From: PNKC01 sp039917655
GTDB taxonomy: Bacteria; Chloroflexota; Dehalococcoidia; Tepidiformales; Tepidiformaceae
NCBI GenBank assembly: GCA_039917655.1
Contig: JBDSJC010000237.1
Coordinates: 1 to 28,712 of the forward strand
Length of the DNA stretch: 28,712 nucleotides
Reading direction: 5' to 3'
Made by a program: the position numbers and the translations under genes
Notes under the pieces: generated by a model
The model's input: only the letters and a program-made list of their open reading frames with translations
What the model was told of the DNA's origin: nothing
Database searches by the model: none
Shown here: in pieces, positions 20,522 to 28,711 of the stretch
How positions within the stretch are numbered: position 1 is the first letter of the stretch
How the letters are laid out: each line of letters opens with the position of its first letter

Positions 20522-22303
20522 TCAACGTGCCGCCGGCAACTCCTTGCTCGCCGCGAACACATCTCCCAAGATCTTAGCGCGCGTTGCGCCCGTCACGAAG
20601 GTGGGCTTGTATTTGTCTTCTATCTGATAGGGGACGAACCGTACGGCAGCCAGCTGCTTGCCCCAGAACGAAGCCTCGAGGATGTAGCCCTGCGTGTGCT
20701 CCGGAGTGTGCGTCTGATCAAAGATGAAGTTGCCGAGCGCATAGGCCATAAACGAACTCTCGCCGAACTCCACCGCCTGCACCCAGTGCGCCTGATTGCC
20801 GACAACAAGGTCCGCGCCCGCGGCGGCCGCCGCACGAATCGCCTTGATGCTCCGTTCGCTCGGCGCATGCGTGTCTTCCGTGCCCGACTGTACCTGCACG
20901 ATGACCACATCCACCCGCGTCTTCAACTCCCGGATGCGCTCTTCGAACCGCGTCAGGTGCAGCTTGTCAGCTGATTGAAAGAACGCCGGCTCGGCCGGGC
21001 GCGAAGCCTTTTCGTCGGCGTAGCTGTCGTCCAGGGGCGCCGTCCCCGGATCGGTCGCGGTGGCCTGGAGGTCCTCGGCCGCGATGTCATCGAACCCCAG
21101 CACGCCGAACTTCGTGCCGTTCACGTCGAAGATCGCGGGTGTCAACGCCTCCTCGAGGTTGCGCCCGCCGCCCACCACCTTGATGTTCGCCGCCGCCAGC
21201 AGCTCTAGCGTGCGTAAAAACGCCTTGTTCCCACAGTACGTTTGGCCGCAGTCGAAGACATGGTTCGTGGCCACCGTCACTTCGTCCAACCCGGCCAGCG
21301 TCAGGGCGGCCATCACCTCCGGTGGCGAGGTCAGGTTGGTGGTCTCGATGCAGCCGTTCGGCGTGCCCACATCCTGGATGCTGCCATCGAGCGATCCCAG
21401 CGCGAGGTCCGCCGCTGCAAGGTATTCGCCTACCGGCCCGCGCAAGGCCGCCGCCCAGTCACCAGTCGCGCGAATCTGCGTCAGTGAACAGCGCGATTGA
21501 AGGATGTCGCCGGTGGCCACCACCCGCGTGACCTTCGGTAGCGGCTCAGCGGCAACTGCCCGCAGGCCGGCCAGCGCATCCTTCGCTTTCCCGGAGTTGG
21601 CCACAAACGAGATCCGCTCCACATACGGCCAGGCGCTGGCGTCGCCACGCCCACGGACCGGGTCGACTCCATCGAGCGCGACCGCCGGCTGGCCGAATCG
21701 GACTTCGCTCAGCGGCGCCAGCGCGATCATCCCCGAGCCAAGGGTCATCGCCGCTCGTAAATCCGCATACGTGCCAAAAGTCGCGGCCTCCGAGGTATTC
21801 CCCATCCACTGCTGCAACAATGCCAGTCCAGCAGGGTCAGCGGTCGGCACCACAACTCCACGGGCCACCTTTCCGGGTACGCCGCCAACCTCCGACCAAT
21901 TTGTGATCGCGCCCCGCAGCAAGCCGTCTAACTGCGCCGCCGTGAGCGCGTCAACTCCGCTCCCCATGGCCGCCACCGGCACGAAGATGCGCGTCACCAC
22001 GGCGGCATCGCCACCCGGGACGAAAGTGATATCGGGCTTCTGAGCGGCGCTAACCACCTTCAATTCAGCACCCGACAGTCGCGCGGGCAGCGGCCCGGCG
22101 TACGTAAGCGAGAGATTTGCGGGAAGCGTGGCGGCCGTCCCCGGCGGTTCGGCGGCGCCAACGCCCGCATCCCCTGAGCCACCGCCATCTCCTGGGTGCA
22201 CAATTGCCGTAGCGAGAGCCAAAAAGCTTGCGGCGACCGCTACCGCCGAGAGGACGAAAGCCCCAAACCAGGGGTTGTGCCGGTCAAACCATGCACCGCC
22301 CAT
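20522..22303 (-). CDS. PstS-like substrate-binding domain fused to CapA-like phosphoesterase
   Basis: 593 residues. One N-terminal helix, WFGAFVLSAVAVAASFLALA, anchors or exports the protein. Residues about 60-265 resemble a phosphate/type-2 periplasmic binding domain, with LTAAQLDGLLRGAITNWSEV, close to the PstS signature, and an IALAPLSEVRF hinge strand. Residues about 270-590 resemble CapA/PgsA proteins of the calcineurin-like fold: RVVATGDILQSR, VATNHVFDCG, AGADLVVGNQAHWVQAVEFG and FMAYALGNFIFDQ. Several canonical metal-ligand motifs are changed: NLE is SLD, HWG is QSG, and GHHPHV is GNQAHW. CapA relatives act in polyglutamate capsule or surface polymer handling. Activity is uncertain. 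The ATG at 22303 has TTGACG-17-GATCAT upstream. Confidence 0.85.
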   Translation of the reverse strand: MGGAWFDRHNPWFGAFVLSAVAVAASFLALATAIVHPGDGGGSGDAGVGAAEPPGTAATLPANLSLTYAGPLPARLSGAELKVVSAAQKPDITFVPGGDAAVVTRIFVPVAAMGSGVDALTAAQLDGLLRGAITNWSEVGGVPGKVARGVVVPTADPAGLALLQQWMGNTSEAATFGTYADLRAAMTLGSGMIALAPLSEVRFGQPAVALDGVDPVRGRGDASAWPYVERISFVANSGKAKDALAGLRAVAAEPLPKVTRVVATGDILQSRCSLTQIRATGDWAAALRGPVGEYLAAADLALGSLDGSIQDVGTPNGCIETTNLTSPPEVMAALTLAGLDEVTVATNHVFDCGQTYCGNKAFLRTLELLAAANIKVVGGGRNLEEALTPAIFDVNGTKFGVLGFDDIAAEDLQATATDPGTAPLDDSYADEKASRPAEPAFFQSADKLHLTRFEERIRELKTRVDVVIVQVQSGTEDTHAPSERSIKAIRAAAAAGADLVVGNQAHWVQAVEFGESSFMAYALGNFIFDQTHTPEHTQGYILEASFWGKQLAAVRFVPYQIEDKYKPTFVTGATRAKILGDVFAASKELPAAR

Positions 22304-22311
22304 ATGCGCGC

Positions 22312-22340
22312 ATGATCTGCGCGCCCACCCACCACGTCAA
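22312..22340 (-). promoter_or_regulatory. Promoter of the CapA fusion gene, near-leaderless
   Basis: TTGACG (22335-22340, minus), a 17-bp spacer and GATCAT (22312-22317), then eight bases to the ATG at 22303. The 5' leader would be only one or two bases, and no Shine-Dalgarno is present. Confidence 0.5.
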
Positions 22341-22360
22341 TGCGAGTCCGGGCGGAAGGG

Positions 22361-22393
22361 GGGTTGAGGGCCACCGCCCTACAACCTCAACCC
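22361..22393 (-). terminator. Hairpin downstream of tesB
   Basis: GGGTTGAGG (22361-22369) and CCTCAACCC (22385-22393) form a perfect 9-bp stem with a 15-base loop, 35 bases beyond the thioesterase stop and upstream of the CapA promoter. No T-run follows on the minus strand, so this is a likely but non-canonical terminator. Confidence 0.45.
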
Positions 22394-22427
22394 TCGCATT
22401 CGGAACTGAACGCAAGCACCTGTTCGC

Positions 22428-23330
22428 TCATGCCCCCGGCGCTGGCTCACCCTTTCGATAGAGCCCTTCCTGCGCGACGCTCGCCACCAGCGTCCCGTCC
22501 CGCCCGTACATGTGTCCCCACGTCAGAGCGCGGGCGCTGTGGGCGGCCGGGCTGTTGGTCACGTAGAGGATCCAGTCATCGAAGCGCGGCGGCCGGTGCC
22601 ACCACATCGCATGGTCCAGGCTCGCGGTCGCGCCACCAGGCATCCACAGCCCGTAAGCGTGCGCCACGGTCGCGACCATTCCGCTGTCGCTCGTGTAAAC
22701 CATGGCCGCCGCGTGGATCAGCGGGTCCTCGGGCAACACCGACGACGGCTTCGCCCACACCGCTCGCCGCGGCAAACCGTCCGGACCCTTGTGCTGGGCA
22801 TCGACTGACCCGGTGCGGATGTCGATCGGGTTGTTCCAGCGCGGACGGCGGCGCGACGCTTCCGGTTGTGGTGGCAGTTGCAATGCCTCCCACCACGACT
22901 TTTGGCCCTCGGGCGCGGGAGCATCGGGCATCGGCACCTGGTGAGAGATCCCCTCCTCGGGGGTCGTAAAGCTCACCGACGCTTCGAAAATCGTGTGGCC
23001 GCCCTGGATCGCCGTCACCCGTCGCGTCAGAAAGTTCCGTCCCTCGCGGATCCGCTCGACCATGTAGTCGATCGGCTCGATCGGCTTCCCCGCGCGCAAG
23101 AAGTAAGCGTGCAGCGAGTGGATCGTGCCGCGATCGGTTGTGTGGCCGGCGGCCATCACCGTCTGGGCCAGCACCAGCCCACCAAACAGCCGCCCTTCCT
23201 GTTGGTCCACGTCGCCGCGGAAGCGGTCGTAGTCGGTGGGCCGCACTTCCATCTGACGCAGCATCTGCTGAAGCGCCTTGTCGGCTGCTTTCTCGGTCAC
23301 TCTGGGCTCACTATCTGGCGTTGGGCGCAT
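22428..23330 (-). CDS. tesB: Acyl-CoA thioesterase II (TesB family)
   Basis: 300 residues, a double hot-dog protein. The N-terminal half has GRLFGGLVLAQTVMAAGHTT and IHSLHAYFLRAGKP. The C-terminal half has SLDHAMWWHRPPRFDDWILY, containing the catalytic Asp seen in TesB, and ends with VASVAQEGLYR, containing the conserved Gln. It hydrolyses medium to long acyl-CoA to free acid and CoA in the cytoplasm. The ATG at 23330 is chosen because the longer frame runs across the divergent promoter region. TATGCT (23361-23366, minus) with TTGGCC 17 bp upstream would give a leader of about 24 bases. It is divergent from the alpha/beta hydrolase gene. Confidence 0.9.
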   Translation of the reverse strand: MRPTPDSEPRVTEKAADKALQQMLRQMEVRPTDYDRFRGDVDQQEGRLFGGLVLAQTVMAAGHTTDRGTIHSLHAYFLRAGKPIEPIDYMVERIREGRNFLTRRVTAIQGGHTIFEASVSFTTPEEGISHQVPMPDAPAPEGQKSWWEALQLPPQPEASRRRPRWNNPIDIRTGSVDAQHKGPDGLPRRAVWAKPSSVLPEDPLIHAAAMVYTSDSGMVATVAHAYGLWMPGGATASLDHAMWWHRPPRFDDWILYVTNSPAAHSARALTWGHMYGRDGTLVASVAQEGLYRKGEPAPGA

Positions 23331-23360
23331 CTGGTCGCCCCGCCGTTGTCTTGTCTTGCG

Positions 23361-23389
23361 AGCATACGGTGACCCTTTCGCCCGGCCAA
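23361..23389 (-). promoter_or_regulatory. Promoter of tesB
   Basis: TTGGCC (23384-23389) and TATGCT (23361-23366) on the minus strand are 17 bp apart. The leader to the ATG at 23330 would be about 24 bases. Confidence 0.4.
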
Positions 23390-23450
23390 CGTCGGGCGAG
23401 GCAAACGTCCCATCCTCTACACTCGAATCACCACTCCCCGGAGCGCGCAA

Positions 23451-24275
23451 TTGACCAACCGCTTCGCCACTATCAACGGCTTCCCGTTGCGCTACTCCCT
23501 CGAAGGCGAGGGTCCGCTGGCGATCTTCGGCCACGGGCTGATGGGCTCACTCGAGCAGGTGACGCCCGCTGGGCGCGAACTCGATGCCCTCCTTGCGCGC
23601 GTTCGCCTCCTCACCTACGACGCCCGCGGACACGGCCAATCCGGCGGGCCCGAAGACGCCGCCGAGTACACCTGGGAGCACATGGGCCGCGATATGTCGG
23701 CCCTCATCGACTTCGCGGGCGAAGAGCAGGCGATTATCGGAGGCGCCTCCATGGGCGCCGCCAGCGCGCTCTGGGTCGCGATCGAGCAGCCCCAAAGGGT
23801 CAAGGCGCTGGTCATCCTCATGCCCCCGCCCCTCGGCAACGAACCGATGCGCGCACCGGCCGAAAAGCAAGAGATCGCTGTCCTCGACCTCATCTCCGCG
23901 GCCGTCCAGAACTTCGGCATCGAAAAGACCGTGGAGATCGCCCGCAACTTCCCGGGCTTCGCCGCCAACCCGGAGGAGGCGGACGAACGCGCGCGGTGGC
24001 TGCTGAGCCAGAACCCGCTGACCCTTCTCTATGCCATCCGTGGGCTGGTGGCCGCGCCGTTCCACCACCCCGAGGCCTATCGCGCGATCAACGTCCCCAC
24101 GATCGTCGTCGCACACGAAGGCGACGGCCTGCACCCCTCGCGCTCCGCCCGTCTGCTGGCCGAAATGATCCCCGGAGCCATCCTCAAGATCGCCCCGCAA
24201 CCGGACTATTGGCAGCAGCACCCCGCCGAGTTCCTCGAAGAGATGACCAGCTTCCTGGACGCCCTCGACCGGTAG
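23451..24275 (+). CDS. Alpha/beta hydrolase
   Basis: 274 residues. The fold is shown by the oxyanion segment LAIFGHGLMGSLEQV, LTYDARGHGQSGGPEDA, the nucleophile elbow IIGGASMGAASALWVA (G-A-S-M-G, Ser about 103), the late-strand PTIVVAHEGDGLHPSR with the likely acid, and a C-terminal region PDYWQQHPAEFLEEM where the catalytic His would lie (His in QQHPAE). The substrate cannot be assigned; esterase, lactonase or thioesterase activity are all possible. TTG at 23451 is the start, with GGAG seven bases upstream and a TACACT -10-like hexamer at 23418-23423. It is convergent with the TetM-like gene (17 bases between stops) and divergent from tesB. Confidence 0.88.
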   Translation: MTNRFATINGFPLRYSLEGEGPLAIFGHGLMGSLEQVTPAGRELDALLARVRLLTYDARGHGQSGGPEDAAEYTWEHMGRDMSALIDFAGEEQAIIGGASMGAASALWVAIEQPQRVKALVILMPPPLGNEPMRAPAEKQEIAVLDLISAAVQNFGIEKTVEIARNFPGFAANPEEADERARWLLSQNPLTLLYAIRGLVAAPFHHPEAYRAINVPTIVVAHEGDGLHPSRSARLLAEMIPGAILKIAPQPDYWQQHPAEFLEEMTSFLDALDR

Positions 24276-24292
24276 CCGTGCGACGGCCGGCG

Positions 24293-26302
24293 CTATATCC
24301 GCCGCTGGACGTGCAACAGATATTCCTTGCGGTCCAGAGGATTGTTGTCCGAGCGCGGCCGGGTGGGGGCCGCGCCGCGGATCGGTTCGTAGCGCTCGAA
24401 GGCGTACTCCAACACGCCTTCACCGCGGGTTAGCCCCGCCAACTGACGCTGCAATTCGTGGACACGGGCGGCCGGAACTTCGCCCTCCATGGCGTACAGG
24501 GAACCTCGCGTCTCCTGTGTTTTCGGGACCGCGTCCAGGTGCGCCAGCACCGGTGCCAGCGCTCCGAAAGTGTCGGCGGGTAGCTCGAGATGGAAGCGGT
24601 ACATCGGCTCGCAGACCACGGTGCCGGCCTGCTCGAGCGCACGCATGAGAACCAGCGGTGTGAGCTTCCGGAAGTCGGCGCCAGTGCTGCTCGGGGCTCG
24701 GTAGCCGCAGTCGGTCATCGTCACGGTGCAATCGGTGACCTGCCAGCCTAAGAGTCCGTTCTGCAGCGTTTCGCGGATGTACTGCGCCATGAAGTCGCTG
24801 AACGCGTTGACGGTCTTGTAGATGTACAACGGCACCAGACGAACGTCGACGTCCAGCCGAAACTCGATGCCCGAGTCGATCGGCGCAGGCTCGATGCGCA
24901 GCCCCACCGTGGCGAGGAAGGGATTCGAGCTGCTCGGCGAGCTGTGCCCGGTGACGTTCGTTTTCGTCTTCGCGTGGAGGACCTCCCCGGCCTCGCCCCC
25001 GCCAGTCGGCCGTTCGATACAGATCGTCGTCGTTTCGCGAAATTCGACTTCTATGCTGAAGTCGTTTTCAAGCGTTGCCTGGATGACCTCTTTCTGTACC
25101 TCGCCGTAGAGTGAGACGTATACCTCTTGACGAGAATCGTCCTGTCGCAGGTTGATCAGCGGGTCCTGTTCAGCCAGCCGGGTGAGTGCGACGTGAAGTG
25201 CACCTTTGTTGGCGGCGTGGCGTGGGACGACGACGCTCTCCAGCGTTGGCGGCGCGAAGTAGTGGCGTTCAGAAGAGATTGGCGAGATGCCGAACGTGTC
25301 GCCGATCTGGACTTCACCGAGACCCCAGAGCTTCCCAATCTGTCCGGCGGCCACCGCGCCACGCTGGACCGCGGAGCCACGCTCGAAGACGCTGATCGCG
25401 GTGACTTTCCCTTCGTTGCGCCGGTGGAATCGCAGCCGATCTCGCGTTCGCACGGTACCCGAAAACATCCGGGCGTAGGCGATCTTCTCGCCGGCCGGAC
25501 CGCGTTCGATCTTGAAGACGGCACCGGACGCGACGCCTTCGGCATCGCCTTCGACCGCTGGAAGCAACTCCCGGATGCCGTCGATCAACGAATCCACGCC
25601 GGCGCCAGTGATGGCCGAACCGAAGAACGCTGGGTGCACCAGCGCCTGTTTGCTTTGTGTCGCAAGCTCGCGGCGAAGCATGCGATGCGTCACCTTCTTC
25701 GCATCAGCCACGTACAACGCGAGCAGCGCATCGTTTTGGTCAGCCAGCAATTCGGCGAGCCTCGCCGTAAACCGACCATCGTCCGCGCCGAACGGCTTGA
25801 AAACCGCACTGCGAGTGCCCAGCCCGTGGACCGACCCCACCGCGATGACTGCCGGCGTGAGCTTCTCCGAGATCTCCCGAAGCACACGGCCGGAATCCGC
25901 GCCGGCGCGGTCGATCTTGTTCACGAAGATAAGGGTGGGAATGCGCAGCCGCTGTAGCGTCCGCATCAACACACGCGTCTGCGCCTGTACGCCCTCCACG
26001 GCGGAGAGCACCAGCACGGCGCCGTCGAGCACGCTCAACACCCGCTCCACCTCGGCGATGAAATCCGGGTGGCCGGGCGTGTCGATCAGGTTGACCGTGA
26101 CGTCGCCGACAACGAACGAGACGACCGCAGCTTTGATCGTAATGCCGCGTTGCCGTTCCAGGTCGAGGGAATCGGTTTGGGTACTGCCCTCATCGACGCT
26201 CCCGATCGCATCGATCACACCGGCGGCGTAGAGCAGCCGCTCGGTCAGGCTTGTCTTACCGGCGTCTACATGCGCCAAAATCCCGAGGTTTAACGTTCGC
26301 AC
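24293..26302 (-). CDS. TetM/OtrA-like ribosomal protection GTPase (EF-G family)
   Basis: 669 residues, slightly longer than TetM. The G domain is intact: G1 AHVDAGKTS, switch I/G2 RQRGITIKA, G3 DTPGHPDF, G4 NKID. Domain II-III (ERGSAVQRGAVAAGQIGKLW) and domain IV (GWQVTDCTVTMTDCGYRAP) follow TetM/OtrA, as does the C-terminal helix region with basic residues (RKEYLLHVQRRI). In TetM, domain IV loop III displaces tetracycline; the matching loop here reads APSSTGADFRKLTP, keeping the Pro but not the following Val of TetM. It may protect ribosomes from tetracycline-like compounds or serve another translation-factor role. The GTG at 26302 has no Shine-Dalgarno; CACGAT five bases upstream suggests a leaderless start. 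Confidence 0.88.
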   Translation of the reverse strand: MRTLNLGILAHVDAGKTSLTERLLYAAGVIDAIGSVDEGSTQTDSLDLERQRGITIKAAVVSFVVGDVTVNLIDTPGHPDFIAEVERVLSVLDGAVLVLSAVEGVQAQTRVLMRTLQRLRIPTLIFVNKIDRAGADSGRVLREISEKLTPAVIAVGSVHGLGTRSAVFKPFGADDGRFTARLAELLADQNDALLALYVADAKKVTHRMLRRELATQSKQALVHPAFFGSAITGAGVDSLIDGIRELLPAVEGDAEGVASGAVFKIERGPAGEKIAYARMFSGTVRTRDRLRFHRRNEGKVTAISVFERGSAVQRGAVAAGQIGKLWGLGEVQIGDTFGISPISSERHYFAPPTLESVVVPRHAANKGALHVALTRLAEQDPLINLRQDDSRQEVYVSLYGEVQKEVIQATLENDFSIEVEFRETTTICIERPTGGGEAGEVLHAKTKTNVTGHSSPSSSNPFLATVGLRIEPAPIDSGIEFRLDVDVRLVPLYIYKTVNAFSDFMAQYIRETLQNGLLGWQVTDCTVTMTDCGYRAPSSTGADFRKLTPLVLMRALEQAGTVVCEPMYRFHLELPADTFGALAPVLAHLDAVPKTQETRGSLYAMEGEVPAARVHELQRQLAGLTRGEGVLEYAFERYEPIRGAAPTRPRSDNNPLDRKEYLLHVQRRI

Positions 26303-26582
26303 TAAGCATCGTGTCCCTAATACAAAAGGCCGTAATGGTCGTCTGGATGGGCATGGATGCTTTCAAAGCGCTCTCCTCGTTCGAACAGTTGATCGCCGAC
26401 ATAACAGCACGGCGCCACCGCGCGCGTCAAACCTTTGCTTCCCAAGTCGCGACACCGGGTTCGCATGACGTACCACCGCCGCCCACCCCCAGTTTCCCAC
26501 TCTTTGTGTTCTAGAGGATATTATGTCGCCTATTAGTCCTATTCGTATCCACACGCAAATGCTAACGCGAATACGCAGTTAG
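26303..26582. other. Intergenic region upstream of dnaN, AT-rich right part
   Basis: No gene, tRNA or clear repeat is supported here. The stretch from about 26505 to 26580 is much richer in A/T than the rest of the window. It contains GTATCCACA (26545-26553), one mismatch from the DnaA box TTATCCACA, and a short direct repeat CCTATT (about 26529 and 26538). The dnaN promoter starts at its right edge. Confidence 0.45.
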
Positions 26583-26611
26583 TTGTTACCGCACCCCCGC
26601 AACCCTATAAT
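26583..26611 (+). promoter_or_regulatory. Promoter of dnaN
   Basis: TTGTTA (26583-26588), a 17-bp spacer and a perfect TATAAT (26606-26611). The transcript would start about 20 bases before the ATG at 26639, and a GGGTGA ribosome binding site lies in that leader. This is the best sigma-70-type promoter in the window. Confidence 0.75.
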
Positions 26612-26638
26612 CCGCAGAACGGCATATACGGGTGAACT

Positions 26639-27769
26639 ATGAAAGTCCAGGTCCTCCAGGAAAACCTCCAGCGCGGTCTCTCCATCGTCGGGCGGGCGGT
26701 GGCCACGCGCTCCACACTTCCAATCACGGCGAACGTCCTGCTCGCCACCGATAAGGGCCGTCTGAAGCTCGCCGCCACCGATCTCGATATCTCGATCAGC
26801 AGTTGGGTCGGCGCGAAGATCGATGAAGAAGGCTCGACGACGGTCCCCTCGCGGCTGATCAGCGATTTCGTTGCCTCCCTCCCGCAGGCCACGGTGCAGC
26901 TCGAAATCGCCGACCGCAGCCGCCAGATGAAGCTCGAGTGCGCCCGCAACGAGTCCACGATCAACGCCATGGACGCCGAAGACTTCCCCCGCGTCCCCGA
27001 GATCCGCGATGGCACGAGCATCCAGCTCGATCCCAAGGCCATGCGCCGTGCCATCGAACGCGTCGAGTTCGCCGCCGCCAGCGACGATTCGCGCCCCGTG
27101 CTCACCGGCGTCCACGTCAAGACCGATGGCACGCGCCTCACCTTCGCCGCCGCCGATGGCTTCCGCCTCGCGGTCGCCGATGTGACGCTCGCCAGCGCGC
27201 CCTCCGAATCGATCGAGATCATCATCCCCGCCCGCGCCATGCGAGAACTCGCGCGTCTGATCAACGACGTCACCGAGCCCGTGGAGATGCGCGTCAACCC
27301 CCAGCGCACCCAGGTCCTCTTCGCCCTCACCGACACCGAGATGGTCGCCCAGCTGATCCAGGGCACCTTCCCCAACTTCAGCCAGCTCATCCCCGCCGAG
27401 TTCACCACCCAATGCACCGTTGTCGTGGACGAATTCAAGCGCGAAACGCGCATCGCCGCCATCTTTGCGCGCGACGGCAGCGGCATCATCCGCCTCCAGA
27501 TCGCGGCGGGCGAAGGCGGCATGCCCGGCCAGCTCACGGTCAGCGCCCGCGCCGACGAAATCGGCGACAACGAAGGCAAGATCGACGCCGAAGTGAGCGG
27601 CGACGCGAACAAGATCGCCTTCAACAGCCGCTACCTCCAGGACGTCCTGAACGTCCTCGGCGGCAAAGTCGCCCTACAGATGACCAGCCCCTCAAGCCAG
27701 GGCGTCTTCCGCCCCCTCGACGAGCCCGACTACGTGCACGTGGTAATGCCGATGTTTGTTCAATGGTGA
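26639..27769 (+). CDS. dnaN: DNA polymerase III beta subunit (sliding clamp)
   Basis: 376 residues, normal length. Three clamp repeats are visible: the first starts MKVQVLQENLQRGLSIVGRA with LPITANVLLATDKGRLKLAA; the second starts PKAMRRAIERVEFAAASDDS with RPVLTGVHV; the third contains FKRETRIAAIFARDGSGIIR. It ends in YVHVVMPMFVQW, where the family has a conserved P-M with hydrophobic C-terminal residues of the peptide-binding cleft. It forms a dimeric ring holding polymerase and repair proteins on DNA. GGGTGA lies before the ATG. dnaA and recF are not next to it within this window, which is unusual for many bacteria but not unknown. Confidence 0.95.
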   Translation: MKVQVLQENLQRGLSIVGRAVATRSTLPITANVLLATDKGRLKLAATDLDISISSWVGAKIDEEGSTTVPSRLISDFVASLPQATVQLEIADRSRQMKLECARNESTINAMDAEDFPRVPEIRDGTSIQLDPKAMRRAIERVEFAAASDDSRPVLTGVHVKTDGTRLTFAAADGFRLAVADVTLASAPSESIEIIIPARAMRELARLINDVTEPVEMRVNPQRTQVLFALTDTEMVAQLIQGTFPNFSQLIPAEFTTQCTVVVDEFKRETRIAAIFARDGSGIIRLQIAAGEGGMPGQLTVSARADEIGDNEGKIDAEVSGDANKIAFNSRYLQDVLNVLGGKVALQMTSPSSQGVFRPLDEPDYVHVVMPMFVQW

Positions 27770-27892
27770 CTAAGTCCAGATTCTGAAGTGACTGCGAGAC
27801 CGGTATTGACGCCTCGATGACGGCTCTGTCGCGGCAGGCCTTCACACGAATGTCGAGCGCGCGCAGGACCAACTCCCGGTTGAACCGAAGAA

Positions 27893-28711
27893 CTACCATG
27901 TGTCGAGGAAGGTGCGGCGGCCGCGGCGGAGAGGCTCAGAGTTCGGAACGGACTTCAAGCCTTCGGCTATCCAGCGTCGCGTCTCTGCCGGGTCGATCAC
28001 GTCGTCAACGCCGAAGACGGACGCGCTGTTGAGCGCGCTTCCTCTCACGTAGGCTTCTGCCACAAGCCGCTCGTACTCCGCGGCCCGAGCGTCCACGTCT
28101 TCGATAGTCGCGAGGCGGTCGCGATGGGTCAGAAGCACTCCAGCCTCGACGTTCATTCCTCCGAATTCGGCCTCAGGCCAGGCGACGGTGAAGACTGGCG
28201 CTCGCGAAGTGCCCGTCATCACGGCCAGCGAACCGAGGGCGTAGCCTTTTCGCAAGATCACGCTGAAGCGTGCGCTCTCAAGGTTTGCACCAGTGACGAA
28301 AAGCCGACTGCAGTGGCGGACGAGGCCAGTCTTCTCGACATCCGGCCCCACCATCATTCCCGGCGTATCGACCAACGCTATGATGGGGATGTTGAACGCG
28401 TCACACAGCTGCCAGAAGCGAGCAACCTTGTCCGAGCCGGGGCTATCGATCGCGCCCCCAATGAACGCATTGTTGTTAGCTGTCAGGCCGAACGGATGCC
28501 CTTCGATGCGAACGAAAGCCGTGATCATACTGAGCCCAAACTGCGGCCTCAACTCAAGGACGGATCCGACGTCCGCGAGAAGCCCAATGAGTTTCCGGAT
28601 GTCGAAGCTGCGGAGCCGGTTTTCGGGGATGACGTGGCGCAGGAGGCGTTGGTCGGCGGCTTCCCAATTGGCTATCGAGCCCTGGAAATAGGAAAGGCAC
28701 TTCTTGCTCGC
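27893..28711 (-). CDS. Acyl-CoA carboxylase carboxyltransferase, C-terminal part (cut by window edge)
   Basis: The frame runs from the right edge to a TAG at 27893 (272 residues seen). The edge part reads CLSYFQGSIANWE...HVIPENRLRSFDIRKLIGLL, then ELRPQFGLSMITAFVRIEGH, FGLTANNNAFIGGAID, IALVDTPGMMVGPDVEKTG and FGGMNVEAGVLLTHRDRL. These are crotonase-fold motifs of biotin-dependent carboxyltransferases (propionyl-, acetyl- or methylcrotonyl-CoA type). The subunit moves carboxyl from biotin to an acyl-CoA. ANNN replaces the usual ANNP, and 'HRD' replaces the usual R-x-E region, so the substrate should not be guessed. The N-terminal half lies outside the window. It is convergent with dnaN; the 123-bp gap holds no clear terminator. 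Confidence 0.88.
   Translation of the reverse strand, partial: ASKKCLSYFQGSIANWEAADQRLLRHVIPENRLRSFDIRKLIGLLADVGSVLELRPQFGLSMITAFVRIEGHPFGLTANNNAFIGGAIDSPGSDKVARFWQLCDAFNIPIIALVDTPGMMVGPDVEKTGLVRHCSRLFVTGANLESARFSVILRKGYALGSLAVMTGTSRAPVFTVAWPEAEFGGMNVEAGVLLTHRDRLATIEDVDARAAEYERLVAEAYVRGSALNSASVFGVDDVIDPAETRRWIAEGLKSVPNSEPLRRGRRTFLDTW

Noticed and set aside
23138..24433. Long plus-strand open frame (431 codons)
   Set aside because: It crosses tesB and covers the alpha/beta hydrolase gene in another frame, is extremely Arg/Pro-rich and has no domain; a high-GC shadow.
26340..26470. Possible tRNA suggested by GTTCGAAC- and GGGTTCGC-like loops
   Set aside because: No acceptor stem, D-arm or anticodon arm can be built around either loop on either strand.
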